From contig NC_050735.1 of the NCBI RefSeq assembly GCF_014529535.1, positions 4,785,739 through 4,849,738 of the forward strand: DNA of 64,000 bases, in the 5' to 3' direction. This stretch comes from Bradysia coprophila. Lineage: Eukaryota > Arthropoda > Insecta > Diptera > Sciaridae. The translations under genes were made by a program, and so were the position numbers. Positions within the stretch are counted from its first letter, which is position 1. Each line of letters opens with the position of its first letter. Positions 35,233 to 48,300 of the stretch are shown here, piece after piece. The notes under the pieces were generated by a model. It saw only the letters and a list, made by a program, of their open reading frames with translations. It had not been told where the DNA came from and did not search any database.

Positions 35233-35977
35233 TTACTTTATTTGTTTTAACAATGTTAAATTAACATACAACCAATGTATTAGAAAACGCTATCCGGAGT
35301 TACGTTGCTTATCTTTGTCGCAGTTGTCGGAGCTTTTCTTCACTTCCTATCATCACATCTTCGAAATGCAAATCCGTTAAAACATTTCCAATTAAACAAT
35401 TGATTATGTGTCATCTTGAGTCGCTGCATGAAATAAGTGGAGTGCGCAAAATCATTTAATTTTCAAGTAGCGCAAATTATTATAATAGATTCATTTATAA
35501 ACTGTACCTTTACGTCTAGTGTGCAAATCCAGATACGTGTGTCAATACAATAACCAAAGCACATAGAAGGTTAGATAATCTGTTTCAAATTGAATAATGG
35601 ATCACTCGACGATTTAGTGTGAAGGCATTAAAGGTTAAATGTTAGGCTAGAGATATTTGTAACGACAATTTGTCTCGTAACGGTCAACTATATTAATTCC
35701 GCATAAGATAGGTCAGCGGTCTCTTAGCAGTGAATGTTGTTTTTTGCACACACACACGCACAGTTTGATTGGATGAAACACGAAAATAAAATTGGTTTGA
35801 ACTTTGAACGAATTTCTATTTTAAATTATGTCTCACTATGTCGTATTTTCCTTAGACGAATTATTACTAGACTGGTATTTCGTACGATAAAATGTGTCCC
35901 AACATCAATTTTTTTTAAACGATTTATTATTCCAACAGAATGTTTCACAAGAGGTTACAAAAATAAAATAAGGATGA
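35233..35977. other. Intergenic DNA, nothing recognised
   Basis: AT-rich, with no supported gene or repeat. A short frame at 35734-36003 runs into the retroelement and looks like chance. Confidence 0.4.
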
Positions 35978-37606
35978 CTAACGAAGATAGTACACTTCGT
36001 TGAAATCCAGCTGTGGCGGAATTGTCCCTAGGACACTGGCCGCATTGCCTCTCTGTATTGCCAAACTAACCCTTTGTCTGAAAAACCAAAGTGATCTTGG
36101 CTCACCTGTGGCGTCGAACATACGTCTACCCAAATCCTTGGCGAAAACCTTGGCTTCATCTGACCAGCCCCCCAAACACTCCACTGCAAAAGCGACGAAA
36201 TGATATTGGTTGGTAACCGTACTGTAGTCCCTCCGCTTTTGTTGAACTGCCCTTTTGGCTGCTGAACACGCTTGAACGGACGATTTCCTGACGTACGAGG
36301 CACAAAGTGGATCGACACAAGTTGCATCCCATGCGAGTTGGCGTCCGCGACTCCAGGGAATGATAGTTACACCATCCACCCGAGAAGAGTTATCGTCTCT
36401 GGCAATATCAATCGGTTCGAGTAAGGAAGGAACTTCCGCCGATGCAAGCGCTCGCTTTATAAGATCGTTCAGCGCAACGTGCCGACAAAACCGGCCCGCA
36501 CTCTTTATACACTTCAAACCATGATGACCAAATTCGTCAGACAATTGACCACACCGACAGGTGTGACTACGGTAGATTTTCGTGCCAAGGCGAAGAGAGA
36601 CTGCAATTCTCAGAGATTCCGGGTCGAGGAGAGTGCCAAGATTTGAGGAAGGTACAGCATTCAGCCAATCCCCGGATTCTTTTTCAGAAACAGCCAGTAA
36701 ACGTGCCTTTTCAACCAAATTGTTTCTCGGTAAACTAGTAAACGTTTTAGTGATTATCGGAGTATCCCAACTTTTTCGAACGGACGGATTAGAAGGGATC
36801 TCACTGGAGGTGATATCTTTCCATGAAGATTCAGCTTCTTCGAGGCGTTCATTGTCAGTCACTATTGACACTGGAAATATAGCGCTAGCAAGTTCACGAG
36901 CTGAGTATAACGAGGCGCAATAGGAAGGAATAGCGACGTCACACAACTTTCTGATACCAATTCCACCTTTGGATACGGGTAAAGTTGCCTGATCCCACGA
37001 GGACGTGTTCAATTCCGTGTTCAAAAAACATTCTAAAGATGATTTCAGAATGCCATCCAAGTCGTTCAATAAAGGATTTCCGAAAACTGGTGCCGACCGA
37101 AGTAAGTATGACATCATTGGTATTGCCATACAATTTCTCAGTAAAAACAAAGCCGAGTGATGGTGAACTGATTTCAAACGTTCAGAGAGCAATCCGTAAG
37201 TGTCGATTTTCGATGAAAGAATGGACTCAGCTGCCAAGTCTGTCAATGGAGAACCCAGTAACGTTAAATCCAATTCGCCTACAATCTTGATGTCTGGTGC
37301 GACTGCTTGAAAAGCTGCTGTAATCTCGTTCCGATGATCATCGAAAGGGATGAAAAGTTCGCACTTAGATTGATTCACCGACAACCCGAGCTTCTTACCT
37401 TCCTTGATAAATGATTTGAAGTCATCCAGCACAATCTCGTAGTCATCGCCGATTGTGCCATCGTCGAGGTAAAAAACATTAAATTCCGATTTAATCATCT
37501 CTACCAATGGATGAATGGCTAAGCTGAATCCCAAAGGTCCGAGGGGGTCACCCTGCTGGCATCCCACTGCTGATTTAATGACTCAATTTGTATAAGATGC
37601 ACACTT
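35978..37606 (-). mobile_element. 5'-truncated retroelement: reverse transcriptase plus restriction-like endonuclease
   Basis: One open frame of about 530-540 codons on the minus strand, ending at 35978. It opens after a TGA with SAVGCQQGDPLGPLGFSLAI, the reverse-transcriptase motif just before the catalytic block, then FYLDDGT, the YxDD active site. Motifs 1-4 of the RT and any N-terminal part are missing, so the copy is 5'-truncated near 37.6 kb. The C-terminal part has a Cys/His cluster (CRCGQLSDEFGHHGLKC), GRFCRHVALNDLI, and SRVDGVTIIPWSRGRQLAWD, which resemble the CCHC plus PD-(D/E)xK endonuclease of R2/R4-type non-LTR elements, with Val where Pro is usual. The remaining frame is intact. 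The clade is not determined; I infer an endonuclease of the restriction-like type. Confidence 0.8.
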
Positions 37607-38027
37607 CATACCATTTTACGTAGAATGTTGCCCACCAGTTCTCACACTATCAAACATTTCGTATTTCATGTTAGGGACACATTATTTACGTAATTTTGTT
37701 CGTAATTTCCAGTCTATATATAGTTCGTCTGCGGTATTTTCAATACACGGAAACACGAGTCTCTATGCAAAATGATGTTTTATTCGAGCGAGATACGTCG
37801 TCGGGCTAGGTCACAGACAATCAAAAGATCATATTTAATATCATCATATTGCATACAGTGAGGTAGCCGTGATATAGATGTTAACAGTGTTAAAATAAGA
37901 CATTACTGGCAGAGCATCTAACTTCAAATGGCACAAGTGTCGGACGTTGGATAGTAATACAAATCCATCATAATACAAGTAGCCTAAGAACAACTACTTC
38001 CGGACCAACTACAGGTCGTAGGCGTGG

Positions 38028-38158
38028 GGTAATCTGGCACACCATACAAATTGATTCTGTGCCAGATTTACCTCTAGGAGGCGAATCTGGCACAGTCATG
38101 ACTTTTCGTTACATGTAGTAAAAGGACGCATACTATGATCGCGTGTGCCAGATTCGCC
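38028..38158. repeat. Two adjacent hairpins sharing the TCTGGCACA motif
   Basis: Four copies of TCTGGCACA in alternating orientation. The first pair, GGTAATCTGGCACA (38029) and TGTGCCAGATTTACC (38058), and the second pair, GGCGAATCTGGCACA (38080) and TGTGCCAGATTCGCC (38144, a 15-base perfect match), would form two neighbouring stem-loops. Confidence 0.75.
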
Positions 38159-38164
38159 GATGCC

Positions 38165-38364
38165 ATTCTCCTTATGGTCTTTTCTAAGTTCCCAAATCTT
38201 CCTGCTGACCAATCGCTGCAAAACAGATCTCTTTATCCACATTTTCATCAATAACCAAAGAATTTCAAAAGAGCCTCATGAAATAAAATCGTTGTCTCTA
38301 ACATTTCTACAGCAGTAAGTGAAGGCAAAAGGTGGGGGAACATAGAAAAGACCATAAGGAGTAT
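38165..38364. repeat. Foldback repeat, 29-base arms
   Basis: Arms ATTCTCCTTATGGTCTTTTC at 38165 and GAAAAGACCATAAGGAGTAT ending at 38364 are complementary over about 29 bases with few mismatches, with about 140 bp between them. It may be a miniature element, possibly one unit with the adjacent TCTGGCACA hairpins. No target duplication identified. Confidence 0.6.
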
Positions 38365-39374
38365 GTTTGAGGTGTCTCAGTGCAAGTTGCAACGTCCTGA
38401 TGATTTTTATATTTAACAAAGAAAATTTACAAACCCCTCGAGGGGAAAATGGGCTTCAAAACCCAAAAAGCGAAAAAACAAAATTCTTGATTTTTCGAAA
38501 GTCTACTGTTACTGTAGGGTAATTAGGTACATAAAGGGGTCGGAAAGTGACGTACTGATGTGAAAAATGGATTTATGATAGTGGAAATAACGGTTTTGAA
38601 CACTGTTAACATACCAGTTGCAAAGTTTTCTTTTTGTACACAAACCAATTTATTATCATTCCACAAAATGAAAATAAGTAATGATCATTCCAATTTGATT
38701 TTGATAAGTAAAGTACGAGAATTCCAATTGGAATCCTTGAGTATTTTTCTGCATATACACAATATACACTCAAAAAATAAGAAATTTCGCTATCATATGT
38801 GATGAAATGTCGAACGAATGAAACAAGCAATTGAGTTGAGAACAGTTTGTTTTTTAACTATCGTTTGAAATCGTCGGTATTCGTTTCACATGTAAAAAGT
38901 TTATCTGAGTTTTGTAATCATCGAAAATTTCAAACTTCGCGCGTAATAAACGATGAAGATCGGTAACGCAGATTTACTACGATTTTCTGTGATGGGTGTC
39001 GCATTTTCTGTCATCAGATAAATCGACTGGGACCGGATAATTGTCAATTTCTGGTGTCTGCGACGAACGCTACAAATTTGTAGGCGTTTTTTTATGTTAG
39101 TGTGCGAATTGATGTGTTGCGAATGACTTGTGGACTGTCACGAAATCAAATTTTTCTGTCCAATCGGCCGATCAAATTGTACAAAGTGTTTTCATTTCTT
39201 TTCCGTGCGAAAAATAGCAAAGTGATTGGGGCTAGAAACCCCTTTATTTGAAGAGAAAAAAAAAGTTAGAAACATACTCGAGTGTATTCTCTGTGTACGT
39301 GAAGCAAAAAAAAGGAAGAAGAAAAATTACTGAAGTGTTGTTGAACCGAATATAATTGAGAAGAAGAGAAAAAA

Positions 39375-42300
39375 ATGGCTGGACAGACAATAAACGATAG
39401 ATTGTTGGCTGCACGGCATAGCTTAGCCGGACAGGGCTTGGCTAAGTCCGTATGTAAGGCCACCACAGAAGAGATGATTGGACCGAAAAAGAAGCATTTA
39501 GATTGTAAGTGAAAGAAATTTCTTTCTTTTTTCCCATACTCCCTTTCGAATTGGACTTTTATGTAACCGAATCCATCTGAACTTTGTTTGGAAAAATCAA
39601 TTCTTGAAATGCGAGAATGTGAGGGTTTTTGTATGTATATTATATGTCTTTCTTGTACTCTTGTCCTTGAAGCACATTCTGTGTGCTGAATAGAAAACTC
39701 GGTCAACATTAAAATGCTAAAACTAAAATCGATAAACATTTCTCATTTCTCTCGTCGTGTAATCCTCTCACCAGTTTGTGTGAATTTTTGGTGTCTTTTT
39801 TTCGTCCACATTCCAATTCGTTTTTTGCATCCATGCAATTTTTTCCCTCAATTTGCAATTCACCAGTCACAAGAGTATTGAATTTATTCGAATTAGAATT
39901 TCAAACATAATAAATGGAAACATGATTCCGTCTATGATCCAACAATACTGTGTAACCATCTGTAATTATATGCATTCCTAATGGATCAGTCAACCATTTC
40001 CCATGAACATGAGATGTTAAACGTGTTGAGGTCCATCTCTTCTTCCATATTTCGATATCACGACATGTACAATGGAAAATACCTGTTTTTTTGACGGACA
40101 CACTTGAAAAGTGAAAAAAGAAAGAAACAAAAAAAAAAGAATTCCACGGAAAGAAGAGACAAAGTGATTCTATAAAACATGTGTGCTCTTCGAATAAAAA
40201 ATTTTTTGAATACAAAAAAAAGCACCGGAAAAAACGATGTACAACAAAAACGTTATCGTTAATGTACCGAAAAACGTTTCTTTCACTCACAAAGCGATCA
40301 TGCACATTAAAATGTGCTACTTTTCGTTGAATGAAAAAGCATAAAATGCGATTCCTTCTCGGCTAGACTCATACCATCGATACGGGTCTTTTTCTGCAAT
40401 GATAAAATCATGACCTCGCCTATTGCCAAACAAAATCTCACTTTTTCTGTTTTGTTTATTGTGTCGCTAAGAGTTTTTTTTGCATATCATTGACCACATC
40501 GTTCACGTGTACGGTACGGAATTGCATATTTTTATGACTCATTCCATTTTTATCGTTGCGAAGTAATGGTGTGGAACAAAACATTTGGCTTCGATTTTGT
40601 TGGTGAGAACAAATTGGGGCGATTGACATCTGTCTCGGGGATGGGTTAATGTTAGAAGAAATGGACAGAAGGTTTTTATTCCTGATTTGTCGTTTGCCTT
40701 AATCTTTTGTTTTGATAAACTCATTTCGGTCAGTACTAGAACAACAGACATTTTTATGACCTTTGCGTATTTGCCGCCAATATTGGTGAATAGATAAATT
40801 CGTCGTGTCTTGTTGATAAACCATGACAAACGCAATTACTAAATAAAACGACCTTTTGTTTTTGTTTTTTATTTTGAAAATCGTTAACATTTCACGGTCA
40901 ATGAAAGCAATCCGAGTTGATGATAATAAAAATTCTCACACATTTTCACCCGATACTTCTTGATAATGTCATTGCTTTTGTCAGTACAGTTTGGAATTGA
41001 TACACTTAAAGATAAGACATCGTCTTTGTTGCGAATTTCGTTCAATTGGGAATTATAAATTCATAATCTGCACTCTCCGGAGTATTGGTTTCCCCCAAGA
41101 GAAAAGAATGGAATTATTTGTGTCGGTTTTCATATTATATCGCACCACCGACCGATGGTGCGCCCGCCCACATTCATTTCGTTTTTGTGATAATTCAATG
41201 ATAAAACGGAAAAAAAATGAATTATTAACAACCTCATTCCGTTTTGCCATTGTGTCTCACATTACAAAATATTTCAATGAAGAAAAAAATTATTTATCGC
41301 CTCGTCAATGTGTGGCGATTCCAATGCGAGAATGTCGTTCGGTGAATGGGTTTTTAATAAAAATTTCAATTAAGAACCAATTTATTTCTGTATATTGATA
41401 ACGAACCAAGATGAAAATCACAAATTATATATTATATGCCTGGAACTACATGCACACACACACCGTTCTGTGTGTCATAAATTTCGATTAATTTGTTACA
41501 AAAGAACTTCGAATCGAATCAAGTTCGCTGTACTTATAGACGAAAATGATCAAGTTATTCATGTTCAGATTTATTTATATATTTAAAGTGAATAATTGAA
41601 TGATAACGACGTTTAAGGAAACGTATTGCAGAGTACGTGGATTTTCATAGACATGTTCATGGTTGTTATGGAATTTCGTCTCATTTACATCGCAATTTAC
41701 GTCACAAATCATGGAAAAGAACTCTCTTCCTGCATGTTTTATCTTAAAGTGTTTATCCGTTCCACAAAGCCATTATTTGAATCTCGATTTGAATGAATCA
41801 AGAACATTCAACCGCACAAAATGACAAACCGAACCAACACCGTTGTTTAATTTCAATTTATCAGATGAATTTCAAATGGACGAACAGAAAATTTGCGTGT
41901 TTATGGTCTAATGCATCAGTTGTTTTTTTGTTGTAATTAACGAAAATATAGTTCCCGTATAACAGGTGAACACTAAAAATGAAATTCATGGGAAATGGAT
42001 CGAGTATACGCAACGCACAGCGTTTATAATGTATACGAGTTTTGAATGAAAGTAAAGAGTGTGTAGTTTGCATAACTGTTTTATGCGTTTTATGATGAAC
42101 TCACCGAAGGAAAGGAAAAAGTTTGCGACCGTCTAGACTTTAAAATTAGAGGTGAGCAGGCTGAACTAGTTTTTGTACCCGACAAACATTTTTTTCTGAT
42201 AAATAAAATACCAGACTTACCCGAAACTCGCCCGAATCTTTGAAGCCCGCCCGAAAGATTTTCTGTCCGCACAATATTGACAGTTTTGAGTAACAAAAGC

Positions 42301-45300
42301 CCATTACTATTGCTTGTCGTGTGTTGAGTTTATGAATTCGATCGCTGATTCTTTTCCAGAAATATCAACAGCGAATTAAGATAAAACCATTATCCTTCCA
42401 ACACCAAGACATTTTATTTGCCTGAGGGCAGAAAACGACTCATTATCGTCTCGCTCAAAACCGGTTTTTCCCATTTCCTGGCTGCTAACAAATAAAATAC
42501 AGTACTGCCCTACTGGGACATTTTTTTGTTTCAACGTGTCTCCTTCGGCTTGAAATACAACCTTCCCACACGCCTCAACAAAAAAATATCGCATCAAGAC
42601 AGTAATGTACTATTACATGCCCTCCCGAGCAATGATCATCCGATGATATGCCCATGTTTTTCTGCCCGAAAAGGAGACTAAAAGATATATAAAGTGTGGC
42701 TTCAATAGTCCACAAGTAATCGCAAAATCTGATTTATGTGATGATTGAATGTCTACTGATTCATGTACAGACTGCAATTATTTGACAACGTATTCGCTTC
42801 TGGATGACCTTGAATCAGGAACGACTTTTGGTAAAACATTTTCCTAGATTTTCTTGAATTTTCCAACATTTTCCCAAAATATTCTAAGAAAATTTGGAAA
42901 AATACGCGAAAGTCTGGGGAACAGTTTATGTATATTATGTCAATAGGACCAAAAAGGAGCATTTCTGACCCAGGTCAAAAATTTCATCTTTTTGGTCCGA
43001 GTAAGAAATACTATTTTCAGGTGGACCAAAAAGTCACATTCCGAAATGTTAACAGAATTTAGATGAAAAAGTGGGAAAAACTGTTTTCCCTTTGGCTTTC
43101 TATCTGGTGAGGTAATGTGACCTTTGTGACGAAGCCTAATTCCTAATTATTGCATTCACCATTTAGCCATCAAACAACAACAAAAAATTTCGAATCTATT
43201 GCATTGCACAATCTGGTTGATCATAAATCCAGTTCCTTCAATCATTACTGAAACAAAACAACAATCTACATATTAGAATGATTCAACCTCCGTCGTACTT
43301 GTCACACTGCACATTTTTTTTGAGCTTACAACTTGTTCACTTCTGTATATAAAACGTTTATCACCATATTGCATGTGGTTGACACTATATACCGGACACT
43401 TGTACATGTTTTATCAGCCTTTATCAATCTTCGAATTTCATGCGTTTTATACGTCTGTTGAATGCCATTTGTTCGCGCATAAGAAAAGTTAATTTTACTT
43501 CGTTTTTTTCGGTTAAAATTCAAAAAAAAATCTTAAAGAGGTCAATACCACCGAAAAAAACGTTAATTGTATGCATAGTCTTGTTGATTTAATGACGATT
43601 AAGATTTGTTTTCTGTCAGCCACATAGTCATGAATAGCTCATTCAATAATAAAATTTTTTTGAGAAATTCTCCGAGTTATTTAAATACGATTCTAGCTTT
43701 GAATGGGTTTTCTTTTCAATTTCTTTCAATTCAATTCTCAAAGAAATGGTCGCTGCTGTTATTGAATGTAAACACGTTCTCAAATCTAAAAAATTTTTGG
43801 TGAAAAAAGGAGCCCGAACCGTTTACCAGTCGAGCTAAGAAACCAGTTTTTCAGATCGCAAAATATATCTTCGTCCCGGTCTTATATTTCAACGTTCAGT
43901 TTACTTTATCTCATGTTTTTAGCGTACCATTATTGTTTCTTTTTCACGGTTTTGTGTTACAAATTCTTTCCGAAGAAATTTTTTTAATTATTCATAGGAA
44001 AACAACGCACAATATTCCGAAGCAAGTATACGCATTGACAGTCGGTTGTGATGTAATCGATTTAGCATATCATGTGTACACACACCATCGAATACAGGCG
44101 GTTTATCTGTCGTGTATCGTTTTGTTTTTTCGTTGTTTGTTGATTATTTTTTTTGTTTTAAACAGAAAGATGGCAACTCATCATTTTCATGTTAATGTAC
44201 CTGTACAGTACAGTGTACAACGACAAATTGAGTTTGTCGAGTCATCTGTAGAGGATATGTTTTTTCCTAGTAGATCCGTTCTTATCAGCAGAGAACGATA
44301 TTTTAATCATATATCTCTCAAGGGCTCAAGAACATCTTCAACTGTAAGGTCAACTCCCAACGCAGTTAAGCTTTCAATTTGCATTCGAGAGTACAGTCAA
44401 CAAATTATTGAACACTCAAACTAATGAGCACCTAAATTAATCCAATTATGGTCGTCTAGAGTGTCCCTTTTCCATTTAATATGCAATGAATTCATTCAAA
44501 TGTAAATTATCCTCAGTTAATTTAATTGACGAAGGTACTCATCATGTATGTACATTGTGCATGCAGAGCAGACATAGTTCTTGTTTTTTGTAAGCGCAAT
44601 AATTGAGTAGAACGATTGAGGTCAAGACATAGGGGTCACAAAGATATTATTTTGGAATATTTTTAGTTGTTTTCGTTTTATATGGCAGTGAGTATTTATG
44701 GTATTCGTAGCGCTTTCGTGAATATAAACAAAATTCTTAGTCGGTTGGTTTCGATCGTTATATTGAGATATTCGAATGAACATTAAATAAATACAGACGA
44801 TCAGTACTGTTGAATGTGAAGCCAAAAGCCAACTGAAGTTATTGAGTAAATAAACTTATGGAACGAAACATCGTAATATAACGTACGATGGATACATTTA
44901 TAGCAAACACCAATTTTCATCTTCCCGATAAACATTAGGTCTTTTTCTGCAGTCGTAGCTCTGTAGCCTCGTCAGGTTCCACATTTATTTATAAAAGTAT
45001 TGTATGGATTTTCTGCTGCTGTTGTTACCCAAAACATTTGTCTAACGATTAGCTTTATGAATATCTTTGACTAGTGCTTGATGTTTTGGATAAATTTCAG
45101 AATAGATTAGACTAGAGTTTTGGGAAGAATGTTCTTATGAGTAGCAAAAACCCAGATCAAAGATCTTTTCTTCCCTACTCCCTGGCATTTATTACTACCA
45201 GAGAATTTCCCCGTTTTCAATAAGAAAAGGCATTTTTCATCTGAAGATTTTACGAGAGAATAATCCCAAACGTAAAAAATCTGTGGTTAGCGTAAAGACG

Positions 45301-48300
45301 ACAATCCCCAAGGTAAGGATACGTACAACAGTCGCAGGTGCCCGACCACAAGATTAGGTCAATAGACTTTCCGTGACTTTTTTTTTACTTTATTGACTTT
45401 TTGAATAGATCCAGGATTTTCCGGATATCGTAGAATTTTCATGACTTAGTGCTAGACTTCACGACTTTTTTTTTAACTTTTCCTGACTTTCAGGAACGTT
45501 TCTTTTCGTTACTTTCTGTGATTTTTGTGACCCTTTTTTTGAGTTTCCCTGCCTTTCTGAGACTGTCAGGTACTTTCCGTGACTTTTCTGACGTGACTTT
45601 CCGTGAAATTTTGTAACTTTTCGTGACTCTACTTTCCGAAGAGCTTTTTGACTTTTCGGATAAATTTGTGACTTTTTTCGGCACTGGGCCAGGACTTTCC
45701 GAAGCTGTTACTCCTCGCAGCAGTCTGATATATTCTGTGGAGATTAATGCGCTCATGCGCTCGATAATCAGTTTAATTCTAGGAACTATTTTTAGTAAAC
45801 CTTTTCTCAAATTTTCTTCAATTTTCCAAGATTTTGTCATATTTTCCTTAATTTTCCCAACAATAGTTCCTGGTTTAACCTGCAAGTTTAGGTTAACGTC
45901 AGGTAATTTCAGAAAAAAATAAGCTGATCCGGCCTGACCTTTCTTTGGCTTCATATAATCCTGAAAGATCAGGTTCAGATAATTTCTTGTGAGGTTCAGG
46001 TCTTTTTACGTGAGATTCAGATAAACCTGACATCTTCCGAGCTTTAGTTATGAGGAACATCACTTCAGTTTGTTCAGTTTACTCATATTGCCGTAATTGA
46101 TTAATACAATTCACTAACAAAACAAAACCTTTTTCTCTTCACTCTTTCAGATCTAGTCCACTGTACAAATGAACCCAATGTATCAATACCACATTTGGCC
46201 AATTTATTGGTCGAAAGAACACAGAACGCAAATTGGGTTGTTGTATATAAATCCCTGTTGACAGTACATCACCTATTAGCATATGGAAATGAGGTAAGTG
46301 GCTGGGATAAATAATTCCAAAATATAAACGAATGAAAAATAGATTTGCGTTTCGGATGAAAACAAAATACTCAAAATACGAGAGTACACACAGAACGACT
46401 CTGTGTTTTCTCATCGAAATTTATTTTGGGCTTACGAACTGGCATAATCATAATATCTTTTTTTGCTACCGTATACAACAATAAACCGAGGTATTATAAT
46501 GACTGTATGAGTATGATACGATAGAGGAGTGTGTGTATGCGAAGTAAAAATGTATCGAGATGAAAATACGGCTTTTAACTATGGCAACGGGTCGGTGAAT
46601 TAATGAGTTTTCAATTTTATTACCTCGGGCAGTTTTAATTTATATGCAACCATTCCCGTTCGTGGGTTAGTTTATAGTTGTTGCTGTAGCCATGCGAAAA
46701 TAAAAATATTTTTCCCTTTTAGAGCAACTATTACATAGCCTGTATGTTCGAGGGATACATAACATTAACTGTTGGGATAAAATGAATTTAAAACCCATGC
46801 CTCTGACAGCAGCTTTGAGATAATAAAAGTTATAAAACCATATCTACTACAGCAATTACCATTTCATCTGCAAAAAGTGCGGTAACGTTGGTGGATAATC
46901 TTCATTGAAATTGAGTTGAGGTGAAGCGAGGATTAATACATTTTGTAATTGCAAAGCAGTTTCTTTTGACGGTTCGTTCATCGTTAACCTTTTAAAAACT
47001 TTTTCATCAACAAGAAGCTTATACTGAGCAGGATTTCAAAGTTATTTATTTCACATCATGCACACAACAACAGTCATGTTTAGAGTTGAGTTAACATCCA
47101 TGAAGATATTCTGCTCTAGAGAGGAGGTTGACAGGAAAAGAACAAAAGTCGGTTAGTATAGAGATATTACAAGAATGGGGTTTAAGCCTTAGAACAGGGT
47201 CAGAATAGGTCAAATTCTGGCCATACAAAATTTACTCAATCTCCTTAGTGTTTAGTTTCATTCGTAGTCAACCGCACAAGCTTTCTGTTGCTACAGTTGT
47301 AAATGTATCCAAGGTTCAATCTTCAATCAGGTCAACTTAAGAATCTGAAGGACGTACCTGACAATCAAAATCAATAAAAAGTTTGAAACGTTCACAACGT
47401 CACGGGCGACTACACACCCTAATAATTTGTAAGGCGATTGAGTTCATGTTACATGGTCTGAATTTGATCTGTTCCAAGCCTTGAATGGATTTAATGTAGG
47501 ACATAAAAACACCAAAACGCCAGGAGACATTACAAACACACATTGCCCTGAATGACAACATAATAGTAGAAACTGAAGTGTCTTAGTAAACATCTAATGC
47601 TGTGTAGGAATAGAAGATTTGATAGAACGGGTGGTAATGGGTCGAGAAAGACTGCATGCATTGATAGATGTCCCCTGAGCACCAAACAAATAAATTTTGA
47701 TTTGATTTTTCGGTCGCTTTCAATGAATTTGAACTTGCTTGTGTTGTAATTACAACAACATGAATGTCTATCGATCCGAAATGATTGAAATTTCTAATTT
47801 AAAATTTATTTCAACTGCGCAAATATTTACATTCACATTTTCGTTCATTTCCTTGCAGAGATTTATGCAATATCTAGCGTCAAGTAATTCGACATTTAAT
47901 TTAAGCAATTTCCTTGACAAAGGCGGCGTTCAAGGTAATTTTTATTTGAGTATAATATCGATCGACCGAATTTTTGTTCTTTTTTTCTGTTTTGTTTTGT
48001 CCAATTTCCTTTTGTCCCAATCAAAATTTAATCCATCGCCAGCATGACATTTTTTTATTCATTAACCAAACAAAATTATCATTTGAGCAATGTTCATCTG
48101 AGTTTTATTTACATCAGACATCATCATCATCTTTTCGCATTTTTTTTTTGTGTTCAGATTTTTTTTCTTATTAAACCAACAATTAACACAACACGGGGAG
48201 AAACCATTGAAATGTGCTACAATTTACGATGTGAATGCAACAGGTTAAGTTATAGTCCCATCAAGATTTTCTTGAGAACTTGACGATAATTTTTCGTACA

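Larger units (their letters stand above)
37607..39374. other. Intergenic DNA and LAP 5' region
   Basis: No gene before the LAP start codon. It contains inverted TCTGGCACA motifs (38028-38158) and a foldback (38165-38364). The segment about 39000-39374 is a probable LAP promoter and 5' UTR; no TATA box is evident. Confidence 0.4.

Noticed and set aside
39266..39739. 157-codon antisense frame over LAP exon 1
   Set aside because: Overlaps the LAP first exon and low-complexity flanks; composition is Ser/Phe-rich noise.
43808..43843. tRNA-like A-box and B-box signature on the minus strand (TAGCTCGACTGGT ... GGTTCGGGCTCC)
   Set aside because: The segment is only about 36-46 bases, lacks an acceptor stem and anticodon arm, and does not fold as a full tRNA.
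43933..44424. 163-codon open frame in LAP intron 1
   Set aside because: Lacks an ATG until 44170, resembles no family, and has Phe/Ile/His-rich AT-driven composition. Kept as a chance frame.
45490..45954. 154-codon minus-strand Lys/Ser-rich frame
   Set aside because: It is produced by the GACTTTTCGTGACTTTCC minisatellite read in reverse.
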